Of a stretch of 33,904 bases of DNA, positions 6,728 to 14,841 are shown piece by piece. Position 1 is the stretch's first letter, and each line of letters opens with the position of its first letter. The translations under genes and the position numbers were made by a program. This DNA is from Acidobacteriota bacterium. GTDB taxonomy: Bacteria > Acidobacteriota > Vicinamibacteria > Vicinamibacterales > UBA8438. Below the pieces are notes generated by a model. It ran no database searches. It had not been told where the DNA came from and was given only the letters and a program-made list of their open reading frames with translations. The DNA is taken from NCBI GenBank assembly GCA_011523845.1, contig WTFV01000208.1, forward strand, positions 1-33,904. The letters are read 5' to 3'.

Positions 6728-7141
6728 TCACTTGACGTTGAGCACCGGGTAGTCGGGCATCCGGGGAATCAGCGTCTGGTTCGTGCAGTCGGCGATCAGG
6801 TCCAGTGATTCGAGAACGACCTGGCCGACGAGCGCTTCGCTCAACGGGGGACCGACCACGCAGTCCATGGTCATGAACCGGTCGCCGATCTGAATGGTCA
6901 ACGGGCCCGCTACCGGCCGTTCCTCCTTGCGCTCGTCGGCGTAGGTGACGACGACTGTGCGCCTGGTCGCCAGTCCGAGCCGTTCGACGACGTTCTGCGG
7001 CAGGACGAGCGTAACGGCGCCCGTGTCGACGATGGCGTCCACGCTGGTGCGGCGTACGCTCGACTCGTCCCGGAATCCCTGCTCGAAGACGCCGCGGTCG
7101 ATCGTGTTCTCCAACCTGACGCTGACGGTGATCTGTCCCAT
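6728..7141 (-). CDS. Retropepsin-like aspartyl protease family protein
   Basis: The 137 aa soluble protein has a single clan AA aspartyl-protease domain. The active-site motif is AIVDTGAVTLVLPQNVV (D-T-G-A at about residues 39-42), followed by ERLGL. A later GQVVLESLDLIADC matches the second conserved turn, and the ending RMPDYPVLNVK is usual in this bacterial group. Such proteins are presumed to act as homodimers like retroviral proteases; substrates are unknown. I took the ATG at 7141, giving the usual M-G-x-(I/V)-T-V start. An ATG at 7159 with a nearby GGAG is an alternative. It is the last gene of a minus-strand run after the acyl-CoA ligase, 29 bases away. Confidence 0.8.
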   Translation of the reverse strand: MGQITVSVRLENTIDRGVFEQGFRDESSVRRTSVDAIVDTGAVTLVLPQNVVERLGLATRRTVVVTYADERKEERPVAGPLTIQIGDRFMTMDCVVGPPLSEALVGQVVLESLDLIADCTNQTLIPRMPDYPVLNVK

Positions 7142-7170
7142 GGTCGATCGTCCGTCCATCGTACTCCACG

Positions 7171-8733
7171 TCAGCGCCGTGCGCGCTCGCGCTCGACGAG
7201 CTGGCGCCGCAGGATCTTCCCGGAAGGCACCTTGGGGATCGCGTCGATGAACTCGACCCGGCGCACCTTTTTCTGCGGGGAGACCTGCGCGGCCACATGG
7301 GCCATGATCTCCTCTGCGGTGGCGGCGGCCCCCTCGCGCAGCACCACGAACGCCTTCGGGACCTCCCCGGCCTCCTCGTCGGGGCTGGGGATGACCGCGG
7401 CGTCGGCCACGGCCGGATGCGACTGGACGGCGGCTTCCAGCTCCGCCGGGGCCACCTGGAATCCCTTGTACTTGATCAGCTCCTTGAGCCGGTCGACGAC
7501 GTAGAGGTAGCCGTCGGCGTCGGCCCTGCCGATGTCGCCGGTGTGCAGCCAGCCGTCGGAGTCGAGCATCTGCCGGGTCGCCTCCGGGTTGTGGAGGTAG
7601 CCCTTCATCACCTGCGGTCCCCGTATCCAGACCTCGCCCAGATCGCCGGGGGCGGCGTCCCGGTGGGTCGCCACGTCGACGATGCGCCATTCGGTGTTGG
7701 GCAGCGAAGTGCCGACCGAGGTGATCCGGGTTTCCTTCTTCGGCGAGTTGGTGTGCGTGACCGGGCTCGTCTCGGTCAGCCCGTACCCCTGGCGGACGAG
7801 CATGTCGTTGCGCGCTGCAGCCCCGCGAGCCACCGATTCCGGCAACGGCGCGGCGCCGGACATGACGTTGTTCAGCGACGAGATGTCGAACTGGTCCACC
7901 AGCGGGTGCTTGGCCAGGGCGAGCACGATGGGCGGCACCAGGTACGCCGTCGTCACCCGGTGCCTCTGCAGCAGGCCGAGGAACTGCTCGAGGTCGAAGC
8001 GCGGCATCGTGACGATGGTGGCGCCGGCCTGCAGCGAGGCGCTCATGATCACCGTCATTCCGTAGATGTGGTAGAAGGGCAGGATGCCGATCAGCGTGTC
8101 GTCCGTCGCGATGCCCTCGTTGGCCGCGATCTGCGAGACGTTGGCGACCATGTTGTGGTGCGTCAGCATGACGCCCTTGGGCATGCCGGTGGTGCCGCTC
8201 GAGTAGGGCAGCGCCACGAGGTCGTTGTGCGGGTCGAGCCCCACCGCGCGCGGCTCGCCCCCGGCCATCAGGGACGCGAACGGCGTCGCGCCCTCTGCTT
8301 CGCCGAAGACGAAAATCTCCTCCACGCCGGTGCCTTCCGCGCCCTGCCGGGCCGCCTCCACGAACTGCGGGACGGTCAGCAGAAACCGGGCGCCCGAGTC
8401 CCTGAGCTGCCGGTTGACCTCGTCGGCGGTGTAGAGCGGGTTCATCGTGGTGACGACCCCGCCAGCGGTCGAGACGCCGAAGAACGCGGCGGCGTACTCC
8501 GGCACGTTGGGGCTGTAGATGGCCAGTACGTCCCCGCGCGAGAAGCCGCGTGCGGCGAGACCGGCCGCGACCGCCCGGACGGCTGCCTCGAGCTGCGCAT
8601 AGGTCAGGGTGCGGTCCGTCGGCCCGTCGATCAGCGCCGGCTTGTCGGGCCAGCGGCCGGCGTGCTCGAACACGTGCTCGTGCAGCGGCCGGACCGGGAT
8701 CTCGATGTCGGGGAACGGGCTCCTGTAGATCAT
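7171..8733 (-). CDS. Acyl-CoA ligase of the AMP-forming family (4-coumarate-CoA-ligase-like)
   Basis: The 520 aa enzyme is from the ANL superfamily. It activates a carboxylic acid with ATP to an acyl-adenylate and transfers it to coenzyme A. Visible motifs in order are the P-loop YSSGTTGMPKGVMLTH, the A5 motif YGLTETSPVTH, GEVWIRGPQVMKGY, the hinge GDIGRADADGYLYVVDRLKELIKYKGFQV, and the C-terminal catalytic lysine in PSGKILRR. The closest described type is 4-coumarate/fatty-acid ligase; the acid substrate cannot be read from sequence. A 65-bp spacer separates it from the upstream SDR gene on the same strand, so they are likely co-transcribed and may act on the same lipid or aromatic acid pathway. 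The open frame continues upstream to 10110, but that part is antisense to other genes. Confidence 0.9.
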   Translation of the reverse strand: MIYRSPFPDIEIPVRPLHEHVFEHAGRWPDKPALIDGPTDRTLTYAQLEAAVRAVAAGLAARGFSRGDVLAIYSPNVPEYAAAFFGVSTAGGVVTTMNPLYTADEVNRQLRDSGARFLLTVPQFVEAARQGAEGTGVEEIFVFGEAEGATPFASLMAGGEPRAVGLDPHNDLVALPYSSGTTGMPKGVMLTHHNMVANVSQIAANEGIATDDTLIGILPFYHIYGMTVIMSASLQAGATIVTMPRFDLEQFLGLLQRHRVTTAYLVPPIVLALAKHPLVDQFDISSLNNVMSGAAPLPESVARGAAARNDMLVRQGYGLTETSPVTHTNSPKKETRITSVGTSLPNTEWRIVDVATHRDAAPGDLGEVWIRGPQVMKGYLHNPEATRQMLDSDGWLHTGDIGRADADGYLYVVDRLKELIKYKGFQVAPAELEAAVQSHPAVADAAVIPSPDEEAGEVPKAFVVLREGAAATAEEIMAHVAAQVSPQKKVRRVEFIDAIPKVPSGKILRRQLVERERARR

Positions 8734-8798
8734 CGTCCTCTCCGCGGTAGTCCATGGGGCCGCGCGCGCGGCGTGCCGGTGCACGTCCCCTGCGCGCG

Positions 8799-9590
8799 TC
8801 AAGCGAGCAACGTGCCGCCGTCCACCGGAATCACCGCGCCGTTGGTGTACGCCCCGGCCCGCGAGGCGAGGTAGATGGCGATGCCGGCCATGTCCTCGGG
8901 ACGCCCGATGCGTCCGAGCGGGCAGGCGGCGGTGATGTCCGCGCCGTGCCGCTCGAGAATGTCGCCGGTCATCCGGCTTTCGAAGAACCCGGGCGCGACG
9001 GCGTTCACCGTGATGTTGCGGGGGCCGAGCTCGACCGCCAGCGTGCGCGTCAGGTGATGCACCGCCGCCTTGCTGGCCGAGTAGGCGAAGGTGCCGGTCC
9101 CGACGCGCTGCTGCACCTGCAGGCCGTCCATCGAGCCGACGTTGATGACGCGGGCGGGGTCGCCGTCCGCCGCGCCACGCTCGAGCAGCGGCGTCAGGTC
9201 GCGTGTCAGCAGGAACGGCGCCGCCACGTTGAGCCGGAGCACCTTGTCGAACGCCGATGCCGGGTACTCCGCGTACGGCGCGCCCCAGGCCGCTCCGGCG
9301 TTGTTGATCAGGATGTGCAGGCGCGGCTCGCGCGCGCCGAGCGCTTCGACGAGCGCAGCTCGTCCTTCTTCGGTCGCCACGTCTGCCGGCAGCGAGCGGC
9401 ACGGACCCAGCGCGGAGAGCTCGGCCGCGGTCCGGTCGCAGGCGTCCTGCTTGCGCGAGCAGATATGGACGGTGGCGCCGGCCTGCACCAGCCCCTCCGC
9501 CATCATGCGGCCGATCCCGCGCGAGCCGCCGGTTACCAGGGCCACCTTGCCGGACAGCGAGAAGAGGGACGAGACGTCGATGTCCGCCAT
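8799..9590 (-). CDS. SDR-family oxidoreductase
   Basis: The 263 aa protein is a classical short-chain dehydrogenase/reductase. The cofactor motif TGGSRGIG is at about 20-27, NNAG near 98-101, and the catalytic S, Y and K appear in NVGSMDG and YSASKAAVHH. The C-terminal segment VAPGFFESRMT and the closing PVDGGTLLA are typical of the family. Arginine after the TGGS motif suggests possible NADP(H) use. The substrate is unknown; the downstream acyl-CoA ligase suggests a 3-oxoacyl or hydroxyacyl compound (inference). The gene begins nine bases after a TAGAAT -10-like element and has no strong Shine-Dalgarno, so its mRNA may have a very short leader or none. Confidence 0.9.
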   Translation of the reverse strand: MADIDVSSLFSLSGKVALVTGGSRGIGRMMAEGLVQAGATVHICSRKQDACDRTAAELSALGPCRSLPADVATEEGRAALVEALGAREPRLHILINNAGAAWGAPYAEYPASAFDKVLRLNVAAPFLLTRDLTPLLERGAADGDPARVINVGSMDGLQVQQRVGTGTFAYSASKAAVHHLTRTLAVELGPRNITVNAVAPGFFESRMTGDILERHGADITAACPLGRIGRPEDMAGIAIYLASRAGAYTNGAVIPVDGGTLLA

Positions 9591-9599
9591 CGGACGCCG

Positions 9600-9618
9600 A
9601 TTCTAGCAGCCCGTGGCG
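9600..9618 (-). promoter_or_regulatory. Promoter of the SDR gene with shared 17-base core
   Basis: On the minus strand the sequence CGCCACGGGCTGCTAGA (9618-9602) leads into TAGAAT (9605-9600), nine bases before the ATG at 9590. Exactly the same 17 bases precede the NUDIX gene at 18792-18808. TAGAAT matches the bacterial -10 consensus in five of six places. There is no TTGACA-like -35, so the GC-rich upstream part may itself be recognised. Confidence 0.55.
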
Positions 9619-9629
9619 GCCTGCGCCTG

Positions 9630-9864
9630 CGGGCCCAGCAGTTCGCCGACCGCTGGCTCGTGGTCCTGCCGGTAGTCGTGTTCGCCGCCGAGGCGGCGGC
9701 GGTCCATGCCACCCTGGCGGTCGACGTGGGACGCGAAGGACTGCCGATGGGCGCGCACGATCTGATCGTCGCGGCGACCGCGGTCCGGCTCGGCTATGCT
9801 GTCGCCACGCGTGACCGCCGCAGCGTCGCGCGGATCGAGAGGACTCGATGTCGAATACCGGTAG
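9630..9864 (+). pseudogene. vapC: VapC-type PIN-domain toxin, truncated and frameshifted
   Basis: The plus frame reads RWLVVLPVVVFAAEAAAVHA, then GLPMGAHDLIVAATAVRLGY and AVATRDRRSVARIE. This is the second half of a PIN-domain ribonuclease: the GAHD aspartate and TRD aspartate are the conserved acidic residues. The first half, with the N-terminal D and central E, is missing, and no VapB antitoxin gene precedes it. Removing one base near 9840 restores a natural ending, GLDVEYR then a stop at 9862-9864, so a single-base insertion is likely too. The remnant overlaps the promoter region of the oppositely oriented SDR gene and the leader of the next gene. Confidence 0.72.
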
Positions 9865-9874
9865 GAGCGAGACG

Positions 9875-11161
9875 ATGCAACGCCTGCTCTCGGCTGTCGT
9901 GATCACCGTCGTGCTGGGCGCCGCGCCGGCCGTGGCCGCGGCCGGCGCGGCCCACCGGACCGCTGCGGCCGAGTCTGCCGCCGTCGCGGGGCAGGATCGG
10001 GCAGTGACGCCGCGGATCGATCCCGTCGATCCGACCGGTGCCGCGGCCTGGAGCGCGGACGTCCGCAGCGGCATCGAGTCGTTCGGCGTCGACCCGGAGC
10101 GGGCGACCAACCTGCTGCGGACACTCGCCCGGCACCCCCCGGCGCTGCACGGCCTCGGACCGCTCGCCGCCTACCTGCGCCAGCGCTCGATGGTGCCGGC
10201 CGTCGACCAAGTCCTGATGGGACTGCGCGCCGCCTGGCTCTGCCGGTCGGAGGCGTTGTGGGCCGAGCTGGCGGCCGAGGCGCGCGCCTTCGGACTCGGG
10301 GACCGGGACCTGCGGCGGGTGGCGGAGGGACCCGACGCCGGGTGGGGCGCGTGGGACAGTCTGATGCTGCGCGCCACGGACGAGCTGTACCGCGACGCGT
10401 TCCTTTCCGACGCGTCCTGGGACGAGCTGGCCACCCGCTACAACGTGCCGCAGCTCATCGACACCATCTTCAGCGGCGCGGAGTTCATCCTGCTGGCGAT
10501 GCTGGCCAACAGCCTCGGCGTGCAGCCGGACGAGCGGTTCGCGGATCGGATGCCGGTCGACGTCGAGCGCACGACGGGTCCGGCCGGGCCGACTCCCGTG
10601 CGCCTCGACACCGCGCGGCTGGAACCGCTCGCGCGGGACACCTGGTCCGACGAGGTTCGCGGCCTGCTCGATCCCGACGGCTCGGGCCGTCCGGTGCTGA
10701 ATCTGTACGCGACGCTGGCCCGCCACCCGGTCTTCTATCGCCCGCGGGCGGTGCAGTCCGCCTACATCCGGACCGGCGCCACGCTGTCGGACCGCGCGCG
10801 CGAGATCCTGATCCTGCGGATCGGCTGGCTCTGCGGCTCGGAGTACGAGTGGTCGCAGCACGTACGGGTGGCCCGCGGCATCGGGATGAACGATGACGAA
10901 ATCCGCCGGATCGCGGTCGGTGCGAATGCGCCCGGGTGGACTCCGTTCGAGGCGGCGCTCATCAGGGCCGCGGACGAGCTGCACCGTGAGGACACCATCT
11001 CGGACCCGACCTGGCGGGCGCTTTCCGAACGCTACGGCGTGCCCGAGCTGATCGACGTCGTGATCACGGTGGCGGGCTACCGGATGGTCTCGATCGCGCT
11101 CAACTCGCTCGGCACGCAGCTCGAGCCGGGACGCCCGCGCTTCCCCGACGTGCCCCGCTGA
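9875..11161 (+). CDS. Secreted protein with two carboxymuconolactone-decarboxylase-like domains
   Basis: The 428 aa protein has an N-terminal signal peptide (MQRLLSAVVITVVLGAAPAVAAA) and two tandem AhpD/CMD-fold domains (about residues 60-220 and 260-420). Each contains an R-(I/A)-x-WLC-x-SE segment followed by an A-x-x-x-G-(L/I/M) helix. The second copy, WLCGSEYEWSQHVRVARGIG, keeps the histidine expected in the family's active helix. In the first copy the equivalent is WLCRSEALWAELAAEARAFG, with no histidine, so one domain may be catalytically dead. CMD proteins are decarboxylases or peroxidase-like enzymes; the substrate is unknown. The ATG at 9875 is chosen for its good Shine-Dalgarno (TAGGAG) and clean signal peptide; an ATG at 9848 is the alternative. 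Confidence 0.82.
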   Translation: MQRLLSAVVITVVLGAAPAVAAAGAAHRTAAAESAAVAGQDRAVTPRIDPVDPTGAAAWSADVRSGIESFGVDPERATNLLRTLARHPPALHGLGPLAAYLRQRSMVPAVDQVLMGLRAAWLCRSEALWAELAAEARAFGLGDRDLRRVAEGPDAGWGAWDSLMLRATDELYRDAFLSDASWDELATRYNVPQLIDTIFSGAEFILLAMLANSLGVQPDERFADRMPVDVERTTGPAGPTPVRLDTARLEPLARDTWSDEVRGLLDPDGSGRPVLNLYATLARHPVFYRPRAVQSAYIRTGATLSDRAREILILRIGWLCGSEYEWSQHVRVARGIGMNDDEIRRIAVGANAPGWTPFEAALIRAADELHREDTISDPTWRALSERYGVPELIDVVITVAGYRMVSIALNSLGTQLEPGRPRFPDVPR

Positions 11162-11290
11162 CGGGAGCGGTCCGCCGGCGCGTCGGGAAGGGCACGGCCG
11201 CCGGTCGCCGCCTCACGTTCTGGCCGGCCCCGGGAAGGGCAACACCCTCTCGCGGGTTGCGTTGCATCGGCGGATGAGCGTACCCGGGCA

Positions 11291-11578
11291 TCAAGCCTGC
11301 CGCGGGTAGATCTGCTTCGTCTCGAGAATGTCGTATTGCCCGAACACGTCGTTGACGATGTAGGGATCCCGCCCGAAGGTCGCCTTCGCCTCCTCGAGGC
11401 TCTCCGCTTCCAGGATGATCAGGCTGCCTACCGCGTTCTCGTCGCCGTCGAGGAGCGGGCCGCCGTGCCGGAGGCGCCCGGCCTCGTCGAGCCGGTTCAT
11501 GTGCTCCAGGTGCGCGGGCCGGGCGCGCTGGCGGCGCTCCGGTCCGGGGTCGCGGGCGATCAGGGCGTAGAGCGGCAT
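11291..11578 (-). CDS. YciI-family protein
   Basis: The 95 aa protein is a single YCII-related domain, a dimeric ferredoxin-like fold. It has the conserved histidine in RPAHLEHMNRL (H23 region) and aspartate in PLLDGDENAVGSLIILEAES, and ends in the NDVF-x-x-YDILE-T segment typical of family members. Its role in the cell is not established; a chlorohydrolase-like or small-molecule-binding activity has been proposed for some relatives. It stands alone, divergent from the MFS gene at 11671, with 92 bases between the two starts that must hold both promoters. Confidence 0.88.
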   Translation of the reverse strand: MPLYALIARDPGPERRQRARPAHLEHMNRLDEAGRLRHGGPLLDGDENAVGSLIILEAESLEEAKATFGRDPYIVNDVFGQYDILETKQIYPRQA

Positions 11579-11670
11579 GGCTTTGGATTCCCTCCGGGCG
11601 GTGACAGAGAAGCGTTCGGTCGCCTGCCCGGTGGCAGGCGCGGCGGCGTTCGCCGTATTGTAGGTGAACC

Positions 11671-12975
11671 ATGCACGCCGTCACGCAAGCAGGGAACGAC
11701 ACGGAGCAACGCCGGAAGATCTGGTCGTGGTGCCTGTACGACTGGGCCAACTCCGCGTTCACCACCCTCGTCGTCACGTTCGTGTACTCGGCGTACTTCA
11801 CCTCCGCTTTCGCGGACGATCCCGGGCGAGGGACCGCCCTCTGGTCGCGCGGCATCACGGTGAGCGCGCTCGTCATCGCGGCTCTGGCTCCGATCTCGGG
11901 CGCGCTGGCCGACCGGGGCGGGCGGCGCCGGTACCTGATTCTCTGCTCGCTCCTCTGCGTCGCGGCTACGGTGGCGCTCGCGTTCGTGCGGCCGAGCCAG
12001 CCGAACGCGGTGCTGATTGCGCTCACGATCTTCGTGGTCGCCAACGTGGCGTTCGAGCTCGGCCTCGTGTTCTACAACGCGTTCCTGTCGAGCATCGCCG
12101 CGCCGGAACGGATCGGACGCGTCTCGGGCTACGGCTGGGGGCTGGGCTACGCCGGCGGCCTGACGGCGCTCCTGGTCGCCCTGGTCGTCTTCGTGCAGCC
12201 CGAGACGCCGCTGTTCGGGATTCCGACCGACGAGGGCTTCCATCTGCGCGCGACCAATCTGCTGGTCGCCGGCTGGTTCCTCCTGTTCGCCATCCCCGCG
12301 TTCGTGTTCCTGCGAGACGATGCCGCGCCGGAGGGTGGGGTGAGCATTCGGCGCGCCTTCGGCGATCTGGCGACCACCGCCCGCCATCTCCGGCGGTACC
12401 GTCAGACGGTCCGGTTCCTGCTGGCCCGGCTCTTCTACAACGACGGGCTGGTGACGATCTTCGCGTTCGGCGGGATCTATGCGATCGGAACCTTCGGCTT
12501 CAGCTTCACGGAGCTCATCACGTTCGGCATCGTCATCAATGTGGGCGCGGGCCTCGGCGCGCTCGCGTTCGGTTTCGTCGACGATCGGATCGGCGGCCGG
12601 GCGACCATAGCGTGGAGCGTGGCGGCGCTCGCGGTTGCCACCGTCATCGGTGCGCTGGCCCCGTCCCGTGAATGGTTCTGGGTCTCCGCGATCCTCGTCG
12701 GGATCTTCGCCGGGCCCAACCAGTCGGCAAGCCGGTCGCTGATGGCGCGCTTCGTCCCGGCCAGGCACGAATCCGAGTTCTTCGGCTTCTTCGCATTCTC
12801 CGGCAAGGTGACCTCCTTCCTCGGCCCGGCGCTGCTGGGCGTGCTCAGCGACATCTACAGCCAGCGAGTCGGTCTGGCGAGCCTGCTGGTCTTTTTCCTG
12901 CTGGGCGGCCTGTTTCTCTGGCGCGTCGACGAGAGGGAGGGCATCGCCGCGGCCGGTCGGCCTGACCCGGCCTGA
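11671..12975 (+). CDS. MFS transporter of the UMF1 / Atg22-like family
   Basis: The 434 aa integral membrane protein has about 12 predicted membrane segments. The start KIWSWCLYDWANSAFTTLVV is diagnostic of the UMF1 ('unknown major facilitator') group related to yeast vacuolar effluxer Atg22. The intracellular loop motif GALADRGGRRR follows helix 2, and a conserved FAGPNQSASRSLMARFVP occurs before the last helices, followed by the characteristic ESEFFGFFAFSGK. The transported compound is unknown; Atg22 exports amino acids from the vacuole. A TATTGT element lies nine bases before the ATG, so the transcript leader may be very short. There is no obvious partner gene. Confidence 0.9.
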   Translation: MHAVTQAGNDTEQRRKIWSWCLYDWANSAFTTLVVTFVYSAYFTSAFADDPGRGTALWSRGITVSALVIAALAPISGALADRGGRRRYLILCSLLCVAATVALAFVRPSQPNAVLIALTIFVVANVAFELGLVFYNAFLSSIAAPERIGRVSGYGWGLGYAGGLTALLVALVVFVQPETPLFGIPTDEGFHLRATNLLVAGWFLLFAIPAFVFLRDDAAPEGGVSIRRAFGDLATTARHLRRYRQTVRFLLARLFYNDGLVTIFAFGGIYAIGTFGFSFTELITFGIVINVGAGLGALAFGFVDDRIGGRATIAWSVAALAVATVIGALAPSREWFWVSAILVGIFAGPNQSASRSLMARFVPARHESEFFGFFAFSGKVTSFLGPALLGVLSDIYSQRVGLASLLVFFLLGGLFLWRVDEREGIAAAGRPDPA

Positions 12976-13255
12976 CCCGCGTCTTCGGCCACCGGGCTCG
13001 CCGCGCCCGGCGGAGTTCTCGACGCCAGGGGTCCGCTTGGCAAGAGCGGCGTAGACCTCCTGGCCAGGCCCGGTTGGGCGGCAAGCGGAGCCGCAGGCGA
13101 CATTTGTCGGGCTGGCGTCCGCCGCGGTCCGCCCCGGCAAGGTGCGATTGTGCATTCCGCGATCCGCAGCGGGCCGCTGACGGTGATACAGTGATAGATC
13201 CCGGTTGTGGGTTCCGGCGCATCTGAGCGGCCGGACACATCCACGGGAGGCAGTC

Positions 13256-14017
13256 ATGAGACGTTTCGCCATCGGTTGCGCCGCGCTGGTCGTCGGCACG
13301 CTCCTGATTCCCGGCGTCGTGGCGGTGACGATTGCGCAGGACGAGTCCTCGTGGATGCGAGTGGACATCCTGCAGGTCCTTCCGCGAGAGCTGGACGATT
13401 TCATCGAGATGCAGCTCGAGGAGGTCAATCCGGCTCTCCAGCGCGCCGGCGTCCCCTGGCGCTCGGCGTGGCGGACCGCGGAGTTCGGCAACACCTACGA
13501 GCGGCTGTTCGTGACGCCGATGGAGAGTCTGGCCGAGCTCGACTTCGGCGGACCGCTGGCGCGGGTCCTCGAGCCCGATCGTCTGGCGCGGATTGCCGAT
13601 CGCGTGCGGCGGACCCTCTCGAGCCGCCAGAGCTACGCGGTCCGATACCGTCCGGACTTGAGCGTCGAGTCGGACGACGTCAGCGGCCTGTCTCTCGCCT
13701 GGATCACCAGCGTTCAGGTGGCCCCGGGGCGGACCGCCGACTGGGAGGCGTTCCTGCTCGAGAATCTCCCGCGGTTCCAGGGCGCCGACGTCGTCTTCGG
13801 CGTCTACGAGCGCGTGTGGGGTCCGGGCCCCTCGGTGTGGCAGATCGTGGAGAACCATGCGAGCTTTGGCGAACTCGATCGACCGACCATTCTCCAGCGC
13901 ACGTTCGGTGAAAGGGCGGACGAGGTCGCTTCCCGGTTGGCCGGCGTCCTGTTGTCCGTCGAGCGCAGCGTGCTGCGCTACGACCCCGAGCTGAGCTTCT
14001 CGGCGGCGGTGCCGTAG
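13256..14017 (+). CDS. Secreted hypothetical protein (253 aa)
   Basis: The protein has an N-terminal signal peptide (MRRFAIGCAALVVGTLLIPG) and no other membrane segment. The mature part seems to have two related halves. Each starts with a beta-strand and a 'purge' of charged helix, as in ILQVLPRELDDFIEMQLEEV (about 35-54) and SVQVAPGRTADWEAFLLENL (about 155-174). This suggests tandem dimeric alpha-beta-barrel (NIPSNAP-like) domains; this is a pattern impression only. I do not recognise the family. The start is supported by GGGAGG seven bases upstream of the ATG. The last codons (ELSFSAAVP) and stop are duplicated 74 bases downstream. Confidence 0.7.
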   Translation: MRRFAIGCAALVVGTLLIPGVVAVTIAQDESSWMRVDILQVLPRELDDFIEMQLEEVNPALQRAGVPWRSAWRTAEFGNTYERLFVTPMESLAELDFGGPLARVLEPDRLARIADRVRRTLSSRQSYAVRYRPDLSVESDDVSGLSLAWITSVQVAPGRTADWEAFLLENLPRFQGADVVFGVYERVWGPGPSVWQIVENHASFGELDRPTILQRTFGERADEVASRLAGVLLSVERSVLRYDPELSFSAAVP

Positions 14018-14093
14018 CACGGTCTGGGAAGAGACGTCCCCGGAATCCTCTGGCAACCGCCGAGCTGAGCTTTTCGGCGGCGGTGCCATAGCA
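13988..14093. repeat. Duplicated 3' end of the preceding gene (32 bp, 74 bp apart)
   Basis: GAGCTGAGCTTCTCGGCGGC at 13988, running on through the TAG stop, recurs at 14062-14093 with two mismatches over about 32 bases. It again spells ELSFSAAVP and a stop. The second unit is outside any gene. It looks like a short tandem duplication of a gene end; the alternative is a small element that once recombined there. Confidence 0.75.
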
Positions 14094-14150
14094 GGGGAGC
14101 CTGCCTCGCGAAGCGCCGCCGGCGTTCGTTCCCGAGGCAGCCACGGGTCC

Positions 14151-14609
14151 ATGCGCGAGGTACGCGGACTGGACGAGATCGAGCGTCTGGCCGGCCTGGA
14201 GGTCGGCGCCAGCGAGTGGCTCACCATCACGCAGGAGATGGTGGACCGCTTCGCCGACACCACCTTCGACCATCAGTGGATCCACTGCGACGTCGAGCGC
14301 GCTCGGAGAGAGTCGCCGTACGGCGGACCGGTGGCTCACGGATTTCTGACTCTCTCGCTGATTCCCGGTTTTCGCAGCCAGATCCTGACGCTGACCGGCG
14401 TATCGCGCGTCATCAATTACGGCGTGAACCGGGTGCGCTTTCCCAACGCCGTCCCGGTCGGCGCGCGCGTGCGGGGCGTGCAGACCGTCAGGAAGGTCGA
14501 GCGGACCGCGGCGGCGGCGGCGCGGGTGGTCAGCGGGTTCGTAATCGAGATCGAGGGACAGACGAAACCGGCGTGCGTGGCCGAGACGGTCACGCTGGTG
14601 TTCGCCTGA
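14151..14609 (+). CDS. MaoC-family (R)-specific enoyl-CoA hydratase
   Basis: The 152 aa protein is a single hot-dog-fold MaoC dehydratase. The hydratase motif is FADTTFDHQWIHCDVERA, with the catalytic aspartate and histidine at about positions 44 and 49, followed by GPVAHGFLTLSLIP, the standard second motif. The central YGVNRVRFPNAVPVGARVRG is also usual. Members hydrate trans-2-enoyl-CoA to (R)-3-hydroxyacyl-CoA, for example in fatty-acid or polyhydroxyalkanoate metabolism; the exact chain length cannot be told. It is a lone plus-strand gene after the secreted protein and before a convergent PQQ dehydrogenase operon. Confidence 0.9.
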   Translation: MREVRGLDEIERLAGLEVGASEWLTITQEMVDRFADTTFDHQWIHCDVERARRESPYGGPVAHGFLTLSLIPGFRSQILTLTGVSRVINYGVNRVRFPNAVPVGARVRGVQTVRKVERTAAAAARVVSGFVIEIEGQTKPACVAETVTLVFA

Positions 14610-14700
14610 ATCGGCGGCGCCACATGGCGGCGCCGGAGTTTCTCCCCGGGGTGCCGCACAGTGAAGCGATCGGGCGCCGCGCCGGCGGCACGTTGGATGG

Positions 14701-14804
14701 CGCCGCCAAACCCTTCGCAAGACTCCGTGTTCGGCTCCAGCTCCCACCGCCCCAGGAGCTTGCGCCGCAGAACCCACTCGTTGCGTTCTACGGCGCAAGC
14801 TCCC
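14701..14804. repeat. Interspersed hairpin repeat, copy A
   Basis: The first half (CGCCGCCAAACCCTTCGCAA onward) and the second half match copy B at 17719-17823. The second half folds into a strong hairpin: 14756-14773 (GAGCTTGCGCCGCAGAAC) pairs with 14785-14802 over 18 bases with one mismatch and an 11-base loop. It lies between the convergent MaoC and PQQ genes, so it could act as a two-way terminator. Recurrence elsewhere shows it is also a repeat family. Confidence 0.75.
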
Positions 14805-14841
14805 AGCCCTGGCCGCCGGAACCCGATTCCTGAAAGCGCCG

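Noticed and set aside
7171..10110. A 979-aa minus-strand frame that could suggest a ligase fused to an SDR-like domain
   Set aside because: Upstream of 8733 the frame is an out-of-frame shadow of the SDR gene and then antisense to the CMD gene. The ligase has a clear own start.
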